The translations under genes and the position numbers were made by a program. The notes beneath the pieces were generated by a model that ran no database searches, was not told where the DNA came from, and saw nothing but the letters and a program-made list of their open reading frames with translations. A DNA stretch of 64,000 bases from Streptomyces justiciae (GTDB taxonomy: Bacteria > Actinomycetota > Actinomycetes > Streptomycetales > Streptomycetaceae): assembly GCF_015163075.1 (NCBI RefSeq), contig NZ_JADDXU010000031.1:25466-89465 (forward strand), written 5' to 3'. Shown here in pieces: positions 1 to 8,290 of this stretch; the first letter of the stretch is position 1; each line of letters begins with the position of its first letter.

Positions 1-26
1 CCGATCAAGCACTGATCAGTACTGAC

Positions 27-1049
27 TCAGTACTGCTCGGTCTCCACAAAACCCGCGTCCGCGTCGTCGTCGGCGCCGAAGGCGTCGGCGGCGGCGGTCG
101 GGTCGAATCCGGGCGGGCTGTCCTTGAGGGCCAGGCCCATGCCGGCCAGCTTCGCCTTGACCTCGTCGATGGACTTCGCACCGAAGTTGCGGATGTCCAG
201 GAGGTCGGCCTCGGAGCGGGCGACGAGCTCACCCACGGAGTGGATGCCCTCACGCTTGAGGCAGTTGTACGAGCGGACCGTGAGCTCCAGCTCCTCGATC
301 GGCAGCGCGAGGTCGGCGGCCAGGGCGGCGTCCGTGGGGGACGGGCCCATGTCGATGCCCTCGGCGTCGATGTTCAGCTCGCGGGCGAGACCGAACAGCT
401 CGACCAGCGTCTTACCGGCGGACGCCATGGCGTCACGCGGCCGCATGGCCTGCTTGGTCTCGACGTCGACGATCAGCTTGTCGAAGTCGGTGCGCTGCTC
501 GACACGCGTGGCCTCGACCTTGTACGTGACCTTCAGCACCGGCGAGTAGATGGAGTCGACCGGGATACGGCCGATCTCCTGGCCCACCTGCTTGTTCTGC
601 ACGGCGGAGACGTAACCGCGGCCACGCTCGACCGTCAGCTCCATCTCCAGCTTGCCCTTGCCGTTGAGCGTGGCGAGGACCAGGTCGGGGTTGTGCACCT
701 CGACACCGGCCGGGGGCGCGATGTCGGCGGCGGTGACCAGACCCGGGCCCTGCTTGCGCAGGTACATCACGACCGGCTCGTCGTGCTCCGAGGAGACGAC
801 CAGCTGCTTGATGTTGAGGATCAGGTCGGTGACGTCCTCCTTGACGCCCGGCACGGTGGTGAACTCGTGCAGGACACCGTCGATGCGGATGCTGGTGACA
901 GCAGCGCCGGGGATCGACGACAGGAGGGTGCGGCGCAGGGAGTTGCCGAGGGTGTAGCCGAAGCCCGGCTCCAGCGGCTCGATCACGAACCGGGAGCGGA
1001 ACTCGTCGACGACCTCTTCGGTCAACGAGGGACGCTGAGCGATCAGCAT
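27..1049 (-). CDS. rpoA: DNA-directed RNA polymerase subunit alpha
   Basis: The alpha subunit dimerises to start assembly of core RNA polymerase, and its C-terminal domain contacts UP elements and activators. The 340-residue protein has the N-terminal assembly domain (FVIEPLEPGFGYTLGNSLRR near residue 22) and a helix-hairpin-helix C-terminal domain around residues 250-315 (ELTVRSYNCLKREGI, then LLDIRNFGAKSIDEV). It ends in an acidic tail, as is usual in Streptomyces. It follows rpsK by 113 bp in the alpha operon; rplQ would be expected just outside the window. No active-site residues appear unusual. Confidence 0.98.
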   Translation of the reverse strand: MLIAQRPSLTEEVVDEFRSRFVIEPLEPGFGYTLGNSLRRTLLSSIPGAAVTSIRIDGVLHEFTTVPGVKEDVTDLILNIKQLVVSSEHDEPVVMYLRKQGPGLVTAADIAPPAGVEVHNPDLVLATLNGKGKLEMELTVERGRGYVSAVQNKQVGQEIGRIPVDSIYSPVLKVTYKVEATRVEQRTDFDKLIVDVETKQAMRPRDAMASAGKTLVELFGLARELNIDAEGIDMGPSPTDAALAADLALPIEELELTVRSYNCLKREGIHSVGELVARSEADLLDIRNFGAKSIDEVKAKLAGMGLALKDSPPGFDPTAAADAFGADDDADAGFVETEQY

Positions 1050-1162
1050 GTTGCGTTCCTTCTGTCAGGGGCGCCCGCTATTTGACGCCCTGATATGTGA
1101 CAAGGGTACGGGCGATACGACTCAGAAGAGCCGTACCGCCCGAGAAGCCCTGCGAAGCGAGG

Positions 1163-1567
1163 TCAGACGCGACGACGCTTCGGCGGACGGCAGCCGTTGT
1201 GCGGGGTGGGCGTGACGTCCTGGATCGAGCCGACCTCGAGACCGGTGGCCTGGAGGGAGCGGATCGCGGTCTCGCGACCGGAGCCCGGGCCCTTCACGAA
1301 GACGTCGACCTTGCGCATGCCGTGCTCCTGCGCGCGGCGGGCGGCCGACTCGGCGGCCATCTGCGCGGCGAAGGGGGTGGACTTGCGCGAGCCCTTGAAG
1401 CCGACGTGGCCGGCGGAGGCCCAGGAGATCACGTTGCCGGACGGGTCCGTGATCGAGACGATCGTGTTGTTGAACGTGCTCTTGATGTGCGCGTGGCCGT
1501 GAGCGACGTTCTTCTTTTCCTTGCGGCGCACCTTCTTGGCAGCGCCCTGACGACCCTTGGGGGGCAT
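1163..1567 (-). CDS. rpsK: 30S ribosomal protein S11
   Basis: S11 sits on the platform of the 30S subunit, binds 16S rRNA and helps form the mRNA exit channel. The 134-residue product has the S11 core: a basic N-terminus, then HIKSTFNNTIVSITDPSGN, GHVGFKGSRKSTPFAAQ, and the basic C-terminus NGCRPPKRRRV. Length is normal for actinobacteria. It lies 70 bp after rpsM and 113 bp before rpoA in the alpha operon. Confidence 0.98.
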   Translation of the reverse strand: MPPKGRQGAAKKVRRKEKKNVAHGHAHIKSTFNNTIVSITDPSGNVISWASAGHVGFKGSRKSTPFAAQMAAESAARRAQEHGMRKVDVFVKGPGSGRETAIRSLQATGLEVGSIQDVTPTPHNGCRPPKRRRV

Positions 1568-1637
1568 CTACAAACTCCTACGGGGAGGTGGTCGGTCCTA
1601 CAGCGAAGACCGCTGATGAAGCGTTGTCCGCTGAGGA

Positions 1638-2018
1638 CTACTTCTTGCCCGGCTTCTTCTTGCCGGCGATGGCGCGACGCGGGCCCTTGCGGGTGCGGGC
1701 GTTCGTGCTCGTACGCTGACCGCGGACGGGCAGACCACGACGGTGACGGAGACCCTGGTAGCAGCCGATCTCGACCTTGCGGCGGATGTCGGCCTGGATC
1801 TCGCGACGGAGGTCACCCTCGGTCTTGATGTTGTTGTCGACGTACTCACGAATCGCGACGAGCTGCTCCTCGGAGAGGTCGCGAACGCGGGTGTTCGGGT
1901 CGATACCGGTCTCGGCCAGCGTCTGCTGGGAGAGGGTCCGGCCGATGCCGAACACGTAGGTGAGGGCGACCTCCACGCGCTTGTCGCGCGGGATGTCAAC
2001 ACCGGAAACGCGTGCCAT
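1638..2018 (-). CDS. rpsM: 30S ribosomal protein S13
   Basis: S13 is a 30S head protein that contacts the 50S subunit (bridge B1) and the P-site tRNA. The 126-residue product starts MARVSGVDIPRDKRVEVALT, contains the helix-two-turn-helix region, and carries GCYQGLRHRRGLPVRGQRT followed by a lysine-rich tail. The start is the only in-frame ATG that fits family alignments. A 195-bp leader separates it from rpmJ, longer than most gaps in this operon. Confidence 0.98.
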   Translation of the reverse strand: MARVSGVDIPRDKRVEVALTYVFGIGRTLSQQTLAETGIDPNTRVRDLSEEQLVAIREYVDNNIKTEGDLRREIQADIRRKVEIGCYQGLRHRRGLPVRGQRTSTNARTRKGPRRAIAGKKKPGKK

Positions 2019-2213
2019 TCAATGGCTCCTGGTGATCTTCGGAGGTCTTCCGCAGAACCGGCTCCCAGCCGCCGTACCAGGTACGAACTGGGTCCTCGGC
2101 CTCCGAACCGAGGGTGTCAGACGGACGATCGTCCGCCTGGGTCCTGCGTATGAACAATTCAGCTCGCGTCGCGCGAATCTCTGCGATGTCGATGCAGAGG
2201 GATTGGTCGTGCG

Positions 2214-2327
2214 TCAGCCCTGGCGCTGCTTGTGGCGCGGGTTCTCGCAGATGACCATGACCCGACCGTGACGGCGGATCACCCTGCACTTGTCGCAGAT
2301 CTTCTTGACGCTCGGCTTGACCTTCAT
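2214..2327 (-). CDS. rpmJ: 50S ribosomal protein L36
   Basis: This 37-residue gene was read directly from the sequence. L36 is a tiny zinc-ribbon protein of the 50S subunit. The product begins MKVKPSVKKICDKCRVIRRH and ends CENPRHKQRQG. It keeps the C-x2-C and C-x4-H zinc ligands, so it is the zinc-binding C+ form. It lies between infA (60 bp upstream) and rpsM, the usual order in high-GC Gram-positive genomes. Confidence 0.96.
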   Translation of the reverse strand: MKVKPSVKKICDKCRVIRRHGRVMVICENPRHKQRQG

Positions 2328-2387
2328 TGGGTGAGGTTCTCCGGGTCAGTGCCACCACCCCGTCCGAGGACGGGATGCGGGCAAGAT

Positions 2388-2609
2388 CTACTTGTAGCGG
2401 TAGACGATCCGGCCACGCGTCAGGTCGTACGGAGACAGCTCCACCACGACCCGGTCGTCAGGGAGGATGCGGATGTAGTGCATACGCATCTTGCCGCTGA
2501 TGTGTGCCAGGACCTGGTGGCCGTTCTGGAGCTCGACCTTGAACATGGCGTTCGGAAGAGACTCGACGACAGTGCCCTCGATCTCGATGGCACCTTGCTT
2601 CTTGGCCAC
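2388..2609 (-). CDS. infA: Translation initiation factor IF-1
   Basis: IF-1 binds the 30S A site and assists IF-2 and IF-3 during initiation. The 73-residue product is a single S1/OB-fold domain with family signatures EGTVVESLPNAMFKVELQNG and GKMRMHYIRILPDDRVVVEL. Length is standard. It starts the infA-rpmJ-rpsM-rpsK-rpoA unit; the 286-bp gap before it (towards map) is long enough for its own promoter. An intergenic repeat lies in that gap. Confidence 0.98.
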   Translation of the reverse strand: MAKKQGAIEIEGTVVESLPNAMFKVELQNGHQVLAHISGKMRMHYIRILPDDRVVVELSPYDLTRGRIVYRYK

Positions 2610-2788
2610 GCTTCGCCCTTCGAATCGACTACCTTGATCGACTCCCGCACTTTTCCCTTACGGGTGCATGCGGACATGCGGGTGCACGAGAGCCGACGAG
2701 TCAGTCTACGTCAGCGCACCCGGAAAGACGAATCGAGGAAGAATGCCCGGCGGCGGAGATCATTAAGCACGCCGGGTACACAGACGCC

Positions 2789-2885
2789 GGTAGGGGCGCG
2801 GGGCTGTATCGATATGCGGCTCCGCCGCGTGGGCGCGAGCGACCACGACGAACCCGCAGCCGCCCGCCGACCGGACCGCCCTCCC
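2789..2885. repeat. Streptomyces-type dispersed intergenic repeat
   Basis: The stretch between map and infA carries GGGGCGCGGGGCTGTATCG, then GCGGCTCCGCCGCGTGG and an arginine-codon-like CGCGAGCGACCACGACG run. From memory this resembles a sequence found in many Streptomyces intergenic regions, often near gene ends. It contains a short palindrome (CGGCTCCGCCG). Within this window I see only one copy, so the dispersed-repeat call rests on recalled knowledge. It lies just beyond the map stop codon, so a termination role is possible. Confidence 0.4.
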
Positions 2886-2895
2886 CGGAACGCGC

Positions 2896-3732
2896 TCAGG
2901 CCAGCGGATCCGGAGCAGCAACCACGCCATACTCCGCCAGCTTCGCCTTGCCCCCGTCGGGAGCCGTAAGCACCAGCGGCCCCGCCTCCGTCAGCGCCAC
3001 CGAGTGCTCCCAGTGAGACGACCACGTGCCGTCCGTCGTGATGACCGTCCAGTCGTCCGAGAGGACCTCGGTGCGCGGAGTGCCCAGCGACACCATCGGC
3101 TCGATCGCGAGGCAGAACCCGGGGACCAGCTTCGGGCCCTTGCCCCGGCGCCGGTCGACGTAGTTCAGCAGGTGCGGGTCCATGTGCATCTCGGTGCCGA
3201 TGCCGTGGCCGCCGTAGTCCTCGATGATCCCGTACTTGCCGCCGCCCGGCTTCGGCTGGCGGCGGATGTACGTCTCGATGGCCTTGGAGACATCGATCAG
3301 CCGGTTGCCCTGCTTCATGGCGGCGATACCGGCCCACATCGACTCCTCCGTCACCCGGGAGAGCTCGATCAGCTCCGGAGCGTGACCCGAGCCGACGAAG
3401 GCGGTGAAGGCCGCGTCCCCGTGCCAGCCGTCGACGATCGCGCCGGCGTCGATGGAGATGATGTCGCCGTCCTTGAGGACGACCTCGTCGGAGGGGATGC
3501 CGTGGACCACGACCTCGTTGACGGAGGTGCAGATCGTCGCGGGGAAACCGCCGTACCCGAGGAAGTTCGACTTCGCGCCGTGCTCGGCGATCACCTTGCG
3601 GGCGACCTCGTCGAGGTCCTTCGTGGACGCCCCCGGCACCGCGGCCTCACGCGTGGCGGCATGGATCGCGGCGACGACCAGCCCCGCCTGACGCATCTTG
3701 GCGATCTGCTCGGGGCTCTTGATCTGCACCAT
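2896..3732 (-). CDS. map: Type I methionine aminopeptidase
   Basis: The enzyme removes the initiator methionine from nascent proteins. The 278-residue product starts MVQIKSPEQIAKMRQAGLV and has the pita-bread fold. The dinuclear metal ligands are visible: D in IISIDAGAIVDGW, a second D in WHGDAAFTAFVG, H in GGHGIGTEMHMDP, E in CLAIEPMVSLG, and the final E in WSSHWEHSVALTE. It lies downstream of adk; the 99-bp gap holds a strong hairpin. Cotranscription with secY-adk is likely but may be attenuated there. Confidence 0.97.
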   Translation of the reverse strand: MVQIKSPEQIAKMRQAGLVVAAIHAATREAAVPGASTKDLDEVARKVIAEHGAKSNFLGYGGFPATICTSVNEVVVHGIPSDEVVLKDGDIISIDAGAIVDGWHGDAAFTAFVGSGHAPELIELSRVTEESMWAGIAAMKQGNRLIDVSKAIETYIRRQPKPGGGKYGIIEDYGGHGIGTEMHMDPHLLNYVDRRRGKGPKLVPGFCLAIEPMVSLGTPRTEVLSDDWTVITTDGTWSSHWEHSVALTEAGPLVLTAPDGGKAKLAEYGVVAAPDPLA

Positions 3733-3783
3733 GGGGTCCTGCGCTCTCCGTGACTCGACGGGTTCGGGTTACCTACACAACAG

Positions 3784-3819
3784 TACGGCCGTGCAGTCCC
3801 TCGGGACTCCACGGCCGTA
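3784..3819 (-). terminator. Hairpin between adk and map
   Basis: An inverted repeat pairs TACGGCCGTG-C-AGTCCC with GGGACT-C-CACGGCCGTA, a 16-bp stem broken by one C-C mismatch around a very short loop. It begins 12 bp after the adk stop codon. No U-tract follows, as is common for Streptomyces terminators. It may terminate secY-adk partially, attenuate map, or be an mRNA processing or stabilising element. Confidence 0.5.
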
Positions 3820-3831
3820 CCAGGACGACGA

Positions 3832-4494
3832 CTACTGGTCGTCGCCCTCACGCTTCAGTGCGGCCAGCGCACGAGTGGTGACCTCGTCCACCGGGCCCAT
3901 GGCCTCGATCGTCACCACCAGGCCCTGGGCCTTGTAGTAGTCGATGATCGGCTCGGTCTGCGTGTGGTAGACCTCCAGCCGCGTCCGGACGGTGGCCTCG
4001 GAGTCGTCGTCACGCTGGTACAGCTCGCCGCCGCAGACGTCGCAGACGCCTTCCTTGGCGGGCTTCTTGTACGAGACGTGGAAGACGTGCGCGGAGTCGT
4101 TGCGGCAGATGCGCCGGCCGGCGATCCGCTTGACGACCTCCTCCTCCGGGGCCTCCAGGTCGAGCACGGCGTCCAGCTTGATGCCCTCGGTGTTCAGCAG
4201 CTCGTCCAGCGCCTCGGCCTGCGAGACGTTCCGCGGGAAGCCGTCCAGGAGGAAGCCGTTGACGGCGTCCGCCTGCTCCATACGGTCCTTGGCCATCGCG
4301 ATGGTCACCTCGTCGGGGACGAGGTTGCCGGCGTCCATGTAGGACTTCGCGAGTTTGCCGAGCTCCGTCTGCTGGCTGATGTTGGCGCGGAACAGGTCGC
4401 CCGTGGAGATGTGCGGGACACGCAGTTTCTCGGCGAGGCGCGTGGCCTGCGTTCCCTTTCCGGCGCCAGGCGGCCCGACGAGGACGATTCGCAT
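3832..4494 (-). CDS. adk: Adenylate kinase
   Basis: This kinase interconverts ATP + AMP and 2 ADP. The 220-residue product has the P-loop GPPGAGKGTQA at residues 7-17, the AMP-binding STGDLFR segment, and GFPRNVSQAEALD. The LID domain carries three cysteines and more (C in RRICRND, CDVCGG), suggesting a zinc-stabilised LID. The start ATG overlaps the secY stop (TGATG), so translation is probably coupled to secY. Confidence 0.98.
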   Translation of the reverse strand: MRIVLVGPPGAGKGTQATRLAEKLRVPHISTGDLFRANISQQTELGKLAKSYMDAGNLVPDEVTIAMAKDRMEQADAVNGFLLDGFPRNVSQAEALDELLNTEGIKLDAVLDLEAPEEEVVKRIAGRRICRNDSAHVFHVSYKKPAKEGVCDVCGGELYQRDDDSEATVRTRLEVYHTQTEPIIDYYKAQGLVVTIEAMGPVDEVTTRALAALKREGDDQ

Positions 4495-5807
4495 CAGCGG
4501 AGGAACCCTTCGTAATTGCGCTGCTGGAGCTGGCTCTCGATCTGCTTCACCGTCTCGAGACCGACACCCACGATGATCAGGATGCTGGTACCGCCGAAGG
4601 GGAAGTTCTGGTTTGCCCCGAAACCAACCAACGCCATCGTCGGGACGAGAGCAATCAGGCCCAAGTACAGCGAACCCGGCCAGGTGATCCGGTTGAGCAC
4701 GTACGACAGGTACTCAGCGGTCGGTCGGCCAGCCCGGATGCCCGGGATGAAGCCACCATACTTCTTCATGTTGTCGGCGACTTCCTCGGGGTTGAACGAG
4801 ATAGCCACGTAGAAGAAGGCGAAGAACACGATGAGCAAGAAGTACATCGTGATGTAGATCGGGTGGTCGCCCTTGGTCAGGTTGGTCTCGATCCACGTCT
4901 TCCAGCTCGACGTACCACTCGAGAACTGCGCGATCAGGGCCGGGATGTAGAGCAGCGACGACGCGAAGATGACGGGAATCACACCCGCCTGGTTCACCTT
5001 CAGCGGGATGTACGTCGACGTGCCGCCGTAGGCGCGGCGGCCGATCATCCGCTTCGCGTACTGCACGGGGATGCGGCGCTGGGCCTGCTCGACGAAGACC
5101 ACCAGGCCGACCATGACCAGGCCGACCGCGATGACGGTGCCGAACTCGATCCAGCCGTCGGCCAGGGTGCCGGACTTCTTGATGGCCCACAGGGCGGACG
5201 GGAAGGTCGCGGCGATCGAGATGAACATCAGGATCGACATGCCGTTGCCGATGCCGCGGTCGGTGATGAGCTCACCGAGCCACATGACGACGGCCGTACC
5301 GGCGGTCATGGTGATGACCATGACGACGGTGGTGAAGATCGAGCGGTCCGGGACGATCGTCGACGCGGCCGAGCAGCCGGAGAAGAGCGCGCCGCTGCGG
5401 GCGGTGGCGACGAGGCCGGTGCCCTGCAGGATGGCGAGCGCGACGGTCAGGTAACGCGTGTACTGCGTGATCTTCGCCGTACCGGCCTGGCCCTCCTTCT
5501 TGAGGGCTTCCAGACGCGGGATCACGACGGTCAGCAGCTGGAGGATGATGCTCGCCGTGATGTACGGCATGATCCCCAGCGCGAAGATCGTGATCTGCAG
5601 CAGTGCGCCACCGCTGAACATGTTGACCAGACCGAAGAGGCCCTGGTTCGCGGACGCCTCGTCGACGCACTGCTGGACGGACTTGTAGTCGACGCCCGGG
5701 ATGGGGATGTGGGTACCGACCCGGTACACCACGATGATGCCCAGCGTGAAGAGCAGCTTCTTGCGCAGGTCGGGCGTCTTGAACGCCCGGGCGAACGCGG
5801 TGAGCAC
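4494..5807 (-). CDS. secY: Protein translocase subunit SecY
   Basis: SecY is the channel-forming subunit of the SecYEG preprotein translocase in the cytoplasmic membrane. The 437-residue product has ten predicted transmembrane helices. Family signatures include GTHIPIPGVD, the plug-region NMFSGGALLQITIFALGIMP, ERRIPVQYAKR-like RRIPVQYAKRMIGRRAYGG in the large cytoplasmic loop, and ADNMKKYGGFIPGIRAG. It is separated from rplO by a 244-bp gap with a terminator hairpin, so secY-adk-map probably has its own promoter. Confidence 0.98.
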   Translation of the reverse strand: MLTAFARAFKTPDLRKKLLFTLGIIVVYRVGTHIPIPGVDYKSVQQCVDEASANQGLFGLVNMFSGGALLQITIFALGIMPYITASIILQLLTVVIPRLEALKKEGQAGTAKITQYTRYLTVALAILQGTGLVATARSGALFSGCSAASTIVPDRSIFTTVVMVITMTAGTAVVMWLGELITDRGIGNGMSILMFISIAATFPSALWAIKKSGTLADGWIEFGTVIAVGLVMVGLVVFVEQAQRRIPVQYAKRMIGRRAYGGTSTYIPLKVNQAGVIPVIFASSLLYIPALIAQFSSGTSSWKTWIETNLTKGDHPIYITMYFLLIVFFAFFYVAISFNPEEVADNMKKYGGFIPGIRAGRPTAEYLSYVLNRITWPGSLYLGLIALVPTMALVGFGANQNFPFGGTSILIIVGVGLETVKQIESQLQQRNYEGFLR

Positions 5808-5890
5808 GGTGCCTCCTGCGACCCCCGCGCTACTGCGTCAAGGGTGACGGTCTTGAGGTTCGACGGATACAGACGAATGCATAACGGTCA

Positions 5891-5939
5891 ACTGCCGCTC
5901 AGGGTGCCTCAGGTGAAGCACCCTGTGAAAGTTGGCAGT
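5891..5939 (-). promoter_or_regulatory. Nested stem-loop in the secY 5' leader
   Basis: Between the rplO terminator and the secY start there is a nested inverted repeat. An inner stem pairs CAGGGTGC with GCACCCTG around a 10-nt loop, and an outer stem pairs ACTGCC with GGCAGT. If transcribed from a promoter beyond 5940, it would sit in the secY 5' untranslated region. I do not recognise a named riboregulator. The call is structural only. Confidence 0.4.
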
Positions 5940-5982
5940 GCAGGCCACCTTACCGGCGAGACTGCCACCCTAGGAACGACCA

Positions 5983-6016
5983 ACCGGGGATACCCCTTTT
6001 GTGGGGTATCCCCGGT
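5983..6016 (-). terminator. Terminator at the end of the spc operon
   Basis: A perfect 14-bp inverted repeat, ACCGGGGATACCCC and GGGGTATCCCCGGT, flanks a 6-nt loop. It starts 36 bp after the rplO stop codon. No long U-tract follows, as is typical in high-GC actinobacteria. It separates the spc ribosomal operon from secY-adk-map. Confidence 0.8.
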
Positions 6017-6051
6017 CGGGATCGCTCAAGTCATCGAGACGCCTGAGGTGT

Positions 6052-6507
6052 TCAGACGAGCTCGGTGACGGTGCCGCCGGCGGCGGTGATCTTCTCCTTG
6101 GCGGAGCCGGAGACGGCGTCGACCGTCACCTGCAGCGCCACGGAGATCTCACCCTGGCCGAGGACCTTGACGAGGCTGTTCTTGCGAACGGCACCCTTGG
6201 CCACCAGACCCTCGACCGTGACCTCGCCACCCTCGGGGTAGAGCGCGGCCAGCTTGTCGAGGTTCACGACCTGGTACTCGGTCTTGAACGGGTTCTTGAA
6301 GCCCTTCAGCTTCGGAAGACGCATGTGGAGGGGCATCTGCCCACCCTCGAAGCGCTCCGGAACCTGGTAACGGGCCTTCGTACCCTTGGTACCACGACCG
6401 GCCGTCTTACCCTTCGACGCCTCACCACGACCCACACGGGTCTTGGCGGTCTTGGCGCCCGGGGCGGGACGGAGGTTGTGGATCTTGAGCGGGTTGTTCT
6501 CCGCCAT
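6052..6507 (-). CDS. rplO: 50S ribosomal protein L15
   Basis: L15 binds 23S rRNA late in 50S assembly. The 151-residue product starts MAENNPLKIHNLRPAPGAKT and has the basic glycine-rich segment (KTRVGRGEASKGKTAGRGTK) and FEGGQMPLHMRLPKLKGF, both family hallmarks. It is the last gene of the spc operon here, 2 bp after rpmD, and is followed by a strong hairpin terminator. Confidence 0.98.
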   Translation of the reverse strand: MAENNPLKIHNLRPAPGAKTAKTRVGRGEASKGKTAGRGTKGTKARYQVPERFEGGQMPLHMRLPKLKGFKNPFKTEYQVVNLDKLAALYPEGGEVTVEGLVAKGAVRKNSLVKVLGQGEISVALQVTVDAVSGSAKEKITAAGGTVTELV

Positions 6508-6509
6508 GA

Positions 6510-6692
6510 TCAGTCGACCTCCTCGACCGTCACGAGGTGGCGGACGGTGTGCACCATGCCGCGGAACTCGGGGCGGTCCTCCTTGACGACCTGCGTGTTG
6601 ATGCCCTTGAGACCAAGGGAACGCAGGGTGTCACGGTGGTTCTGCTTGCTGCCGATGTAGGACTTGACCTGCGTAATCTTGAGCTGAGCCAT
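6510..6692 (-). CDS. rpmD: 50S ribosomal protein L30
   Basis: L30 is a small 50S protein. The 60-residue reading frame starts MAQLKITQVKSYIGSKQNHR and ends VRHLVTVEEVD; the L30 core RDTLRSLGLKGINTQVV follows the start. A longer in-frame extension exists upstream, but it runs back through rpsE and has no family similarity, so I chose the ATG at 6692. It is 2 bp from both rpsE and rplO. Confidence 0.97.
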   Translation of the reverse strand: MAQLKITQVKSYIGSKQNHRDTLRSLGLKGINTQVVKEDRPEFRGMVHTVRHLVTVEEVD

Positions 6693-6694
6693 GA

Positions 6695-7300
6695 TTACGC
6701 ACCCGCCCCGGCACGCGCACGGAGCAGAGCCGCGGGGGCGACGTCCTCGAGCGGCAGACCACGGCGGGCCGCGATCTCCTCGGGACGCTGCAGACCCTTC
6801 AGGGCCTCCACGGTCGCGTGCACGATGTTGATCGCGTTGTCGGAGCCGAGCGACTTCGACAGCACGTCGTGAATACCGGCGCACTCGAGCACGGCACGCA
6901 CCGGACCACCGGCGATAACACCGGTACCCGGGGACGCGGGCTTGAGCAGCACGACGCCGGCAGCCTTCTCACCCTGGATGGGGTGCGGGATGGTGCCCTG
7001 GATACGGGGGACCTTGAAGAAGTGCTTCTTGGCCTCCTCAACGCCCTTGGCGATGGCGGCCGGCACCTCCTTAGCCTTGCCGTAACCGACACCCACGGTG
7101 CCGTCACCGTCGCCCACCACGACCAGCGCGGTGAAGCTGAAGCGACGACCACCCTTCACAACCTTGGCGACACGGTTGATCGCGACAACGCGCTCAACGT
7201 AAGCGGTCTTCTCGGCGGCAGCTGCGCCGCCGTCACGGCCCTTCCGGTCCCGCCGCTCGCCGCCACCGGCACCGCCACCGCGGCGCTGGGGTCCAGCCAT
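6695..7300 (-). CDS. rpsE: 30S ribosomal protein S5
   Basis: S5 lies at the mRNA entrance and affects decoding fidelity. The 201-residue product has a low-complexity Gly/Arg-rich N-terminus (MAGPQRRGGGAGGGERRDRK), then the S5 dsRNA-binding-like domain (RVVAINRVAKVVKGGRRFSF) and the C-terminal fold with PASPGTGVIAGGPVRAVLE. The glycine-rich extension is usual in Streptomyces. It lies in the spc operon between rplR and rpmD. Confidence 0.98.
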   Translation of the reverse strand: MAGPQRRGGGAGGGERRDRKGRDGGAAAAEKTAYVERVVAINRVAKVVKGGRRFSFTALVVVGDGDGTVGVGYGKAKEVPAAIAKGVEEAKKHFFKVPRIQGTIPHPIQGEKAAGVVLLKPASPGTGVIAGGPVRAVLECAGIHDVLSKSLGSDNAINIVHATVEALKGLQRPEEIAARRGLPLEDVAPAALLRARAGAGA

Positions 7301-7339
7301 TGGAATTACCTCTCTCTTTTTCCGCTAGCTACGAACGGC

Positions 7340-7723
7340 TCAGAACTTCAAGCCGGCTTCGCGGGCGGCGTCCGCCAGGGCGGCGATGCGCCCGGCGTAC
7401 TGGTTGCCACCACGGTCGAACACGACGGCCTCGACACCGGCGGCCTTGGCACGCTCGGCGACCAGGGCGCCGACCTGCTTGGCCTGCGCGGACTTGTCGC
7501 CCTCGCCACCGCGGACCGACGTGTCCAGGGTGGACGCCGACGCCAGGGTGTGCCCCTTGATGTCGTCGATCACCTGGGCCACGATGTGGCGGTTCGAGCG
7601 GGTAACGACCAGGCGGGGACGCTCCGCCGTACCGGAGATCCGCTTGCGGATCCGGATGTGACGGCGCTTGATCGCGGCGCGCTTGTAGGCGTCGCCCTTC
7701 AGGATCTTCTGTCCGTATGCCAT
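7340..7723 (-). CDS. rplR: 50S ribosomal protein L18
   Basis: L18 binds 5S rRNA with L5. The 127-residue product carries RHIRIRKRISGTAERPRLVV near the N-terminus and the conserved end FDRGGNQYAGRIAALADAAR. It starts 3 bp after rplF and lies 39 bp before rpsE. Length and sequence fit the actinobacterial family with no anomaly. Confidence 0.98.
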   Translation of the reverse strand: MAYGQKILKGDAYKRAAIKRRHIRIRKRISGTAERPRLVVTRSNRHIVAQVIDDIKGHTLASASTLDTSVRGGEGDKSAQAKQVGALVAERAKAAGVEAVVFDRGGNQYAGRIAALADAAREAGLKF

Positions 7724-7726
7724 GGC

Positions 7727-8266
7727 TTACTTACCCGCCTTTCCGACCTTGCGGCGGATGACTTCGCCCTCGTACTTGACGCCCTTGGCCTTGTACGGGT
7801 CGGGCTTGCGCAGCTTGCGGATGTTGGCCGCAACCTCGCCGACCTTCTGCTTGTCGATGCCCTCGACCTGGAAGCGGGTCGGGGTCTCCACCTTGAAGGT
7901 GATGCCCTCGGGCGCCTCGACGGTGATCGGGTGGCTGTAGCCGAGAGCGAACTCGAGGTTCGAACCCTTGGCCGTCACGCGGTAACCGACACCGCTGATC
8001 TCGAGCTTCTTCACGTAACCCTCGGTCACGCCGGTGATCATGTTCGCCACCAGCGTGCGGGACAGGCCGTGGAGGGCCTTGTTCTGACGCTCGTCGTTGG
8101 GGCGGGTGACGTTGAGAACGCCGTCCTCACCCTTGGCGATGTCGATCGGCGCGGCAACGGTGTGGGTCAGCGAGCCCTTGGGGCCCTTGACCGAGACCGT
8201 ACGGCCGTCGATGGTGACGTCCACGCCGGCGGGAACCGTGATGGGGAGCTTGCCAATACGCGACAT
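7727..8266 (-). CDS. rplF: 50S ribosomal protein L6
   Basis: L6 lies near the factor-binding site of the 50S subunit. The 179-residue product starts MSRIGKLPITVPAGVDVTID and has the duplicated L6 fold, with the C-terminal signature KLRKPDPYKAKGVKYEGEV. It is 24 bp downstream of rpsH in the spc operon. Confidence 0.98.
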   Translation of the reverse strand: MSRIGKLPITVPAGVDVTIDGRTVSVKGPKGSLTHTVAAPIDIAKGEDGVLNVTRPNDERQNKALHGLSRTLVANMITGVTEGYVKKLEISGVGYRVTAKGSNLEFALGYSHPITVEAPEGITFKVETPTRFQVEGIDKQKVGEVAANIRKLRKPDPYKAKGVKYEGEVIRRKVGKAGK

Positions 8267-8290
8267 AGCTGTTTCCTCCGTTCCCTTCCG

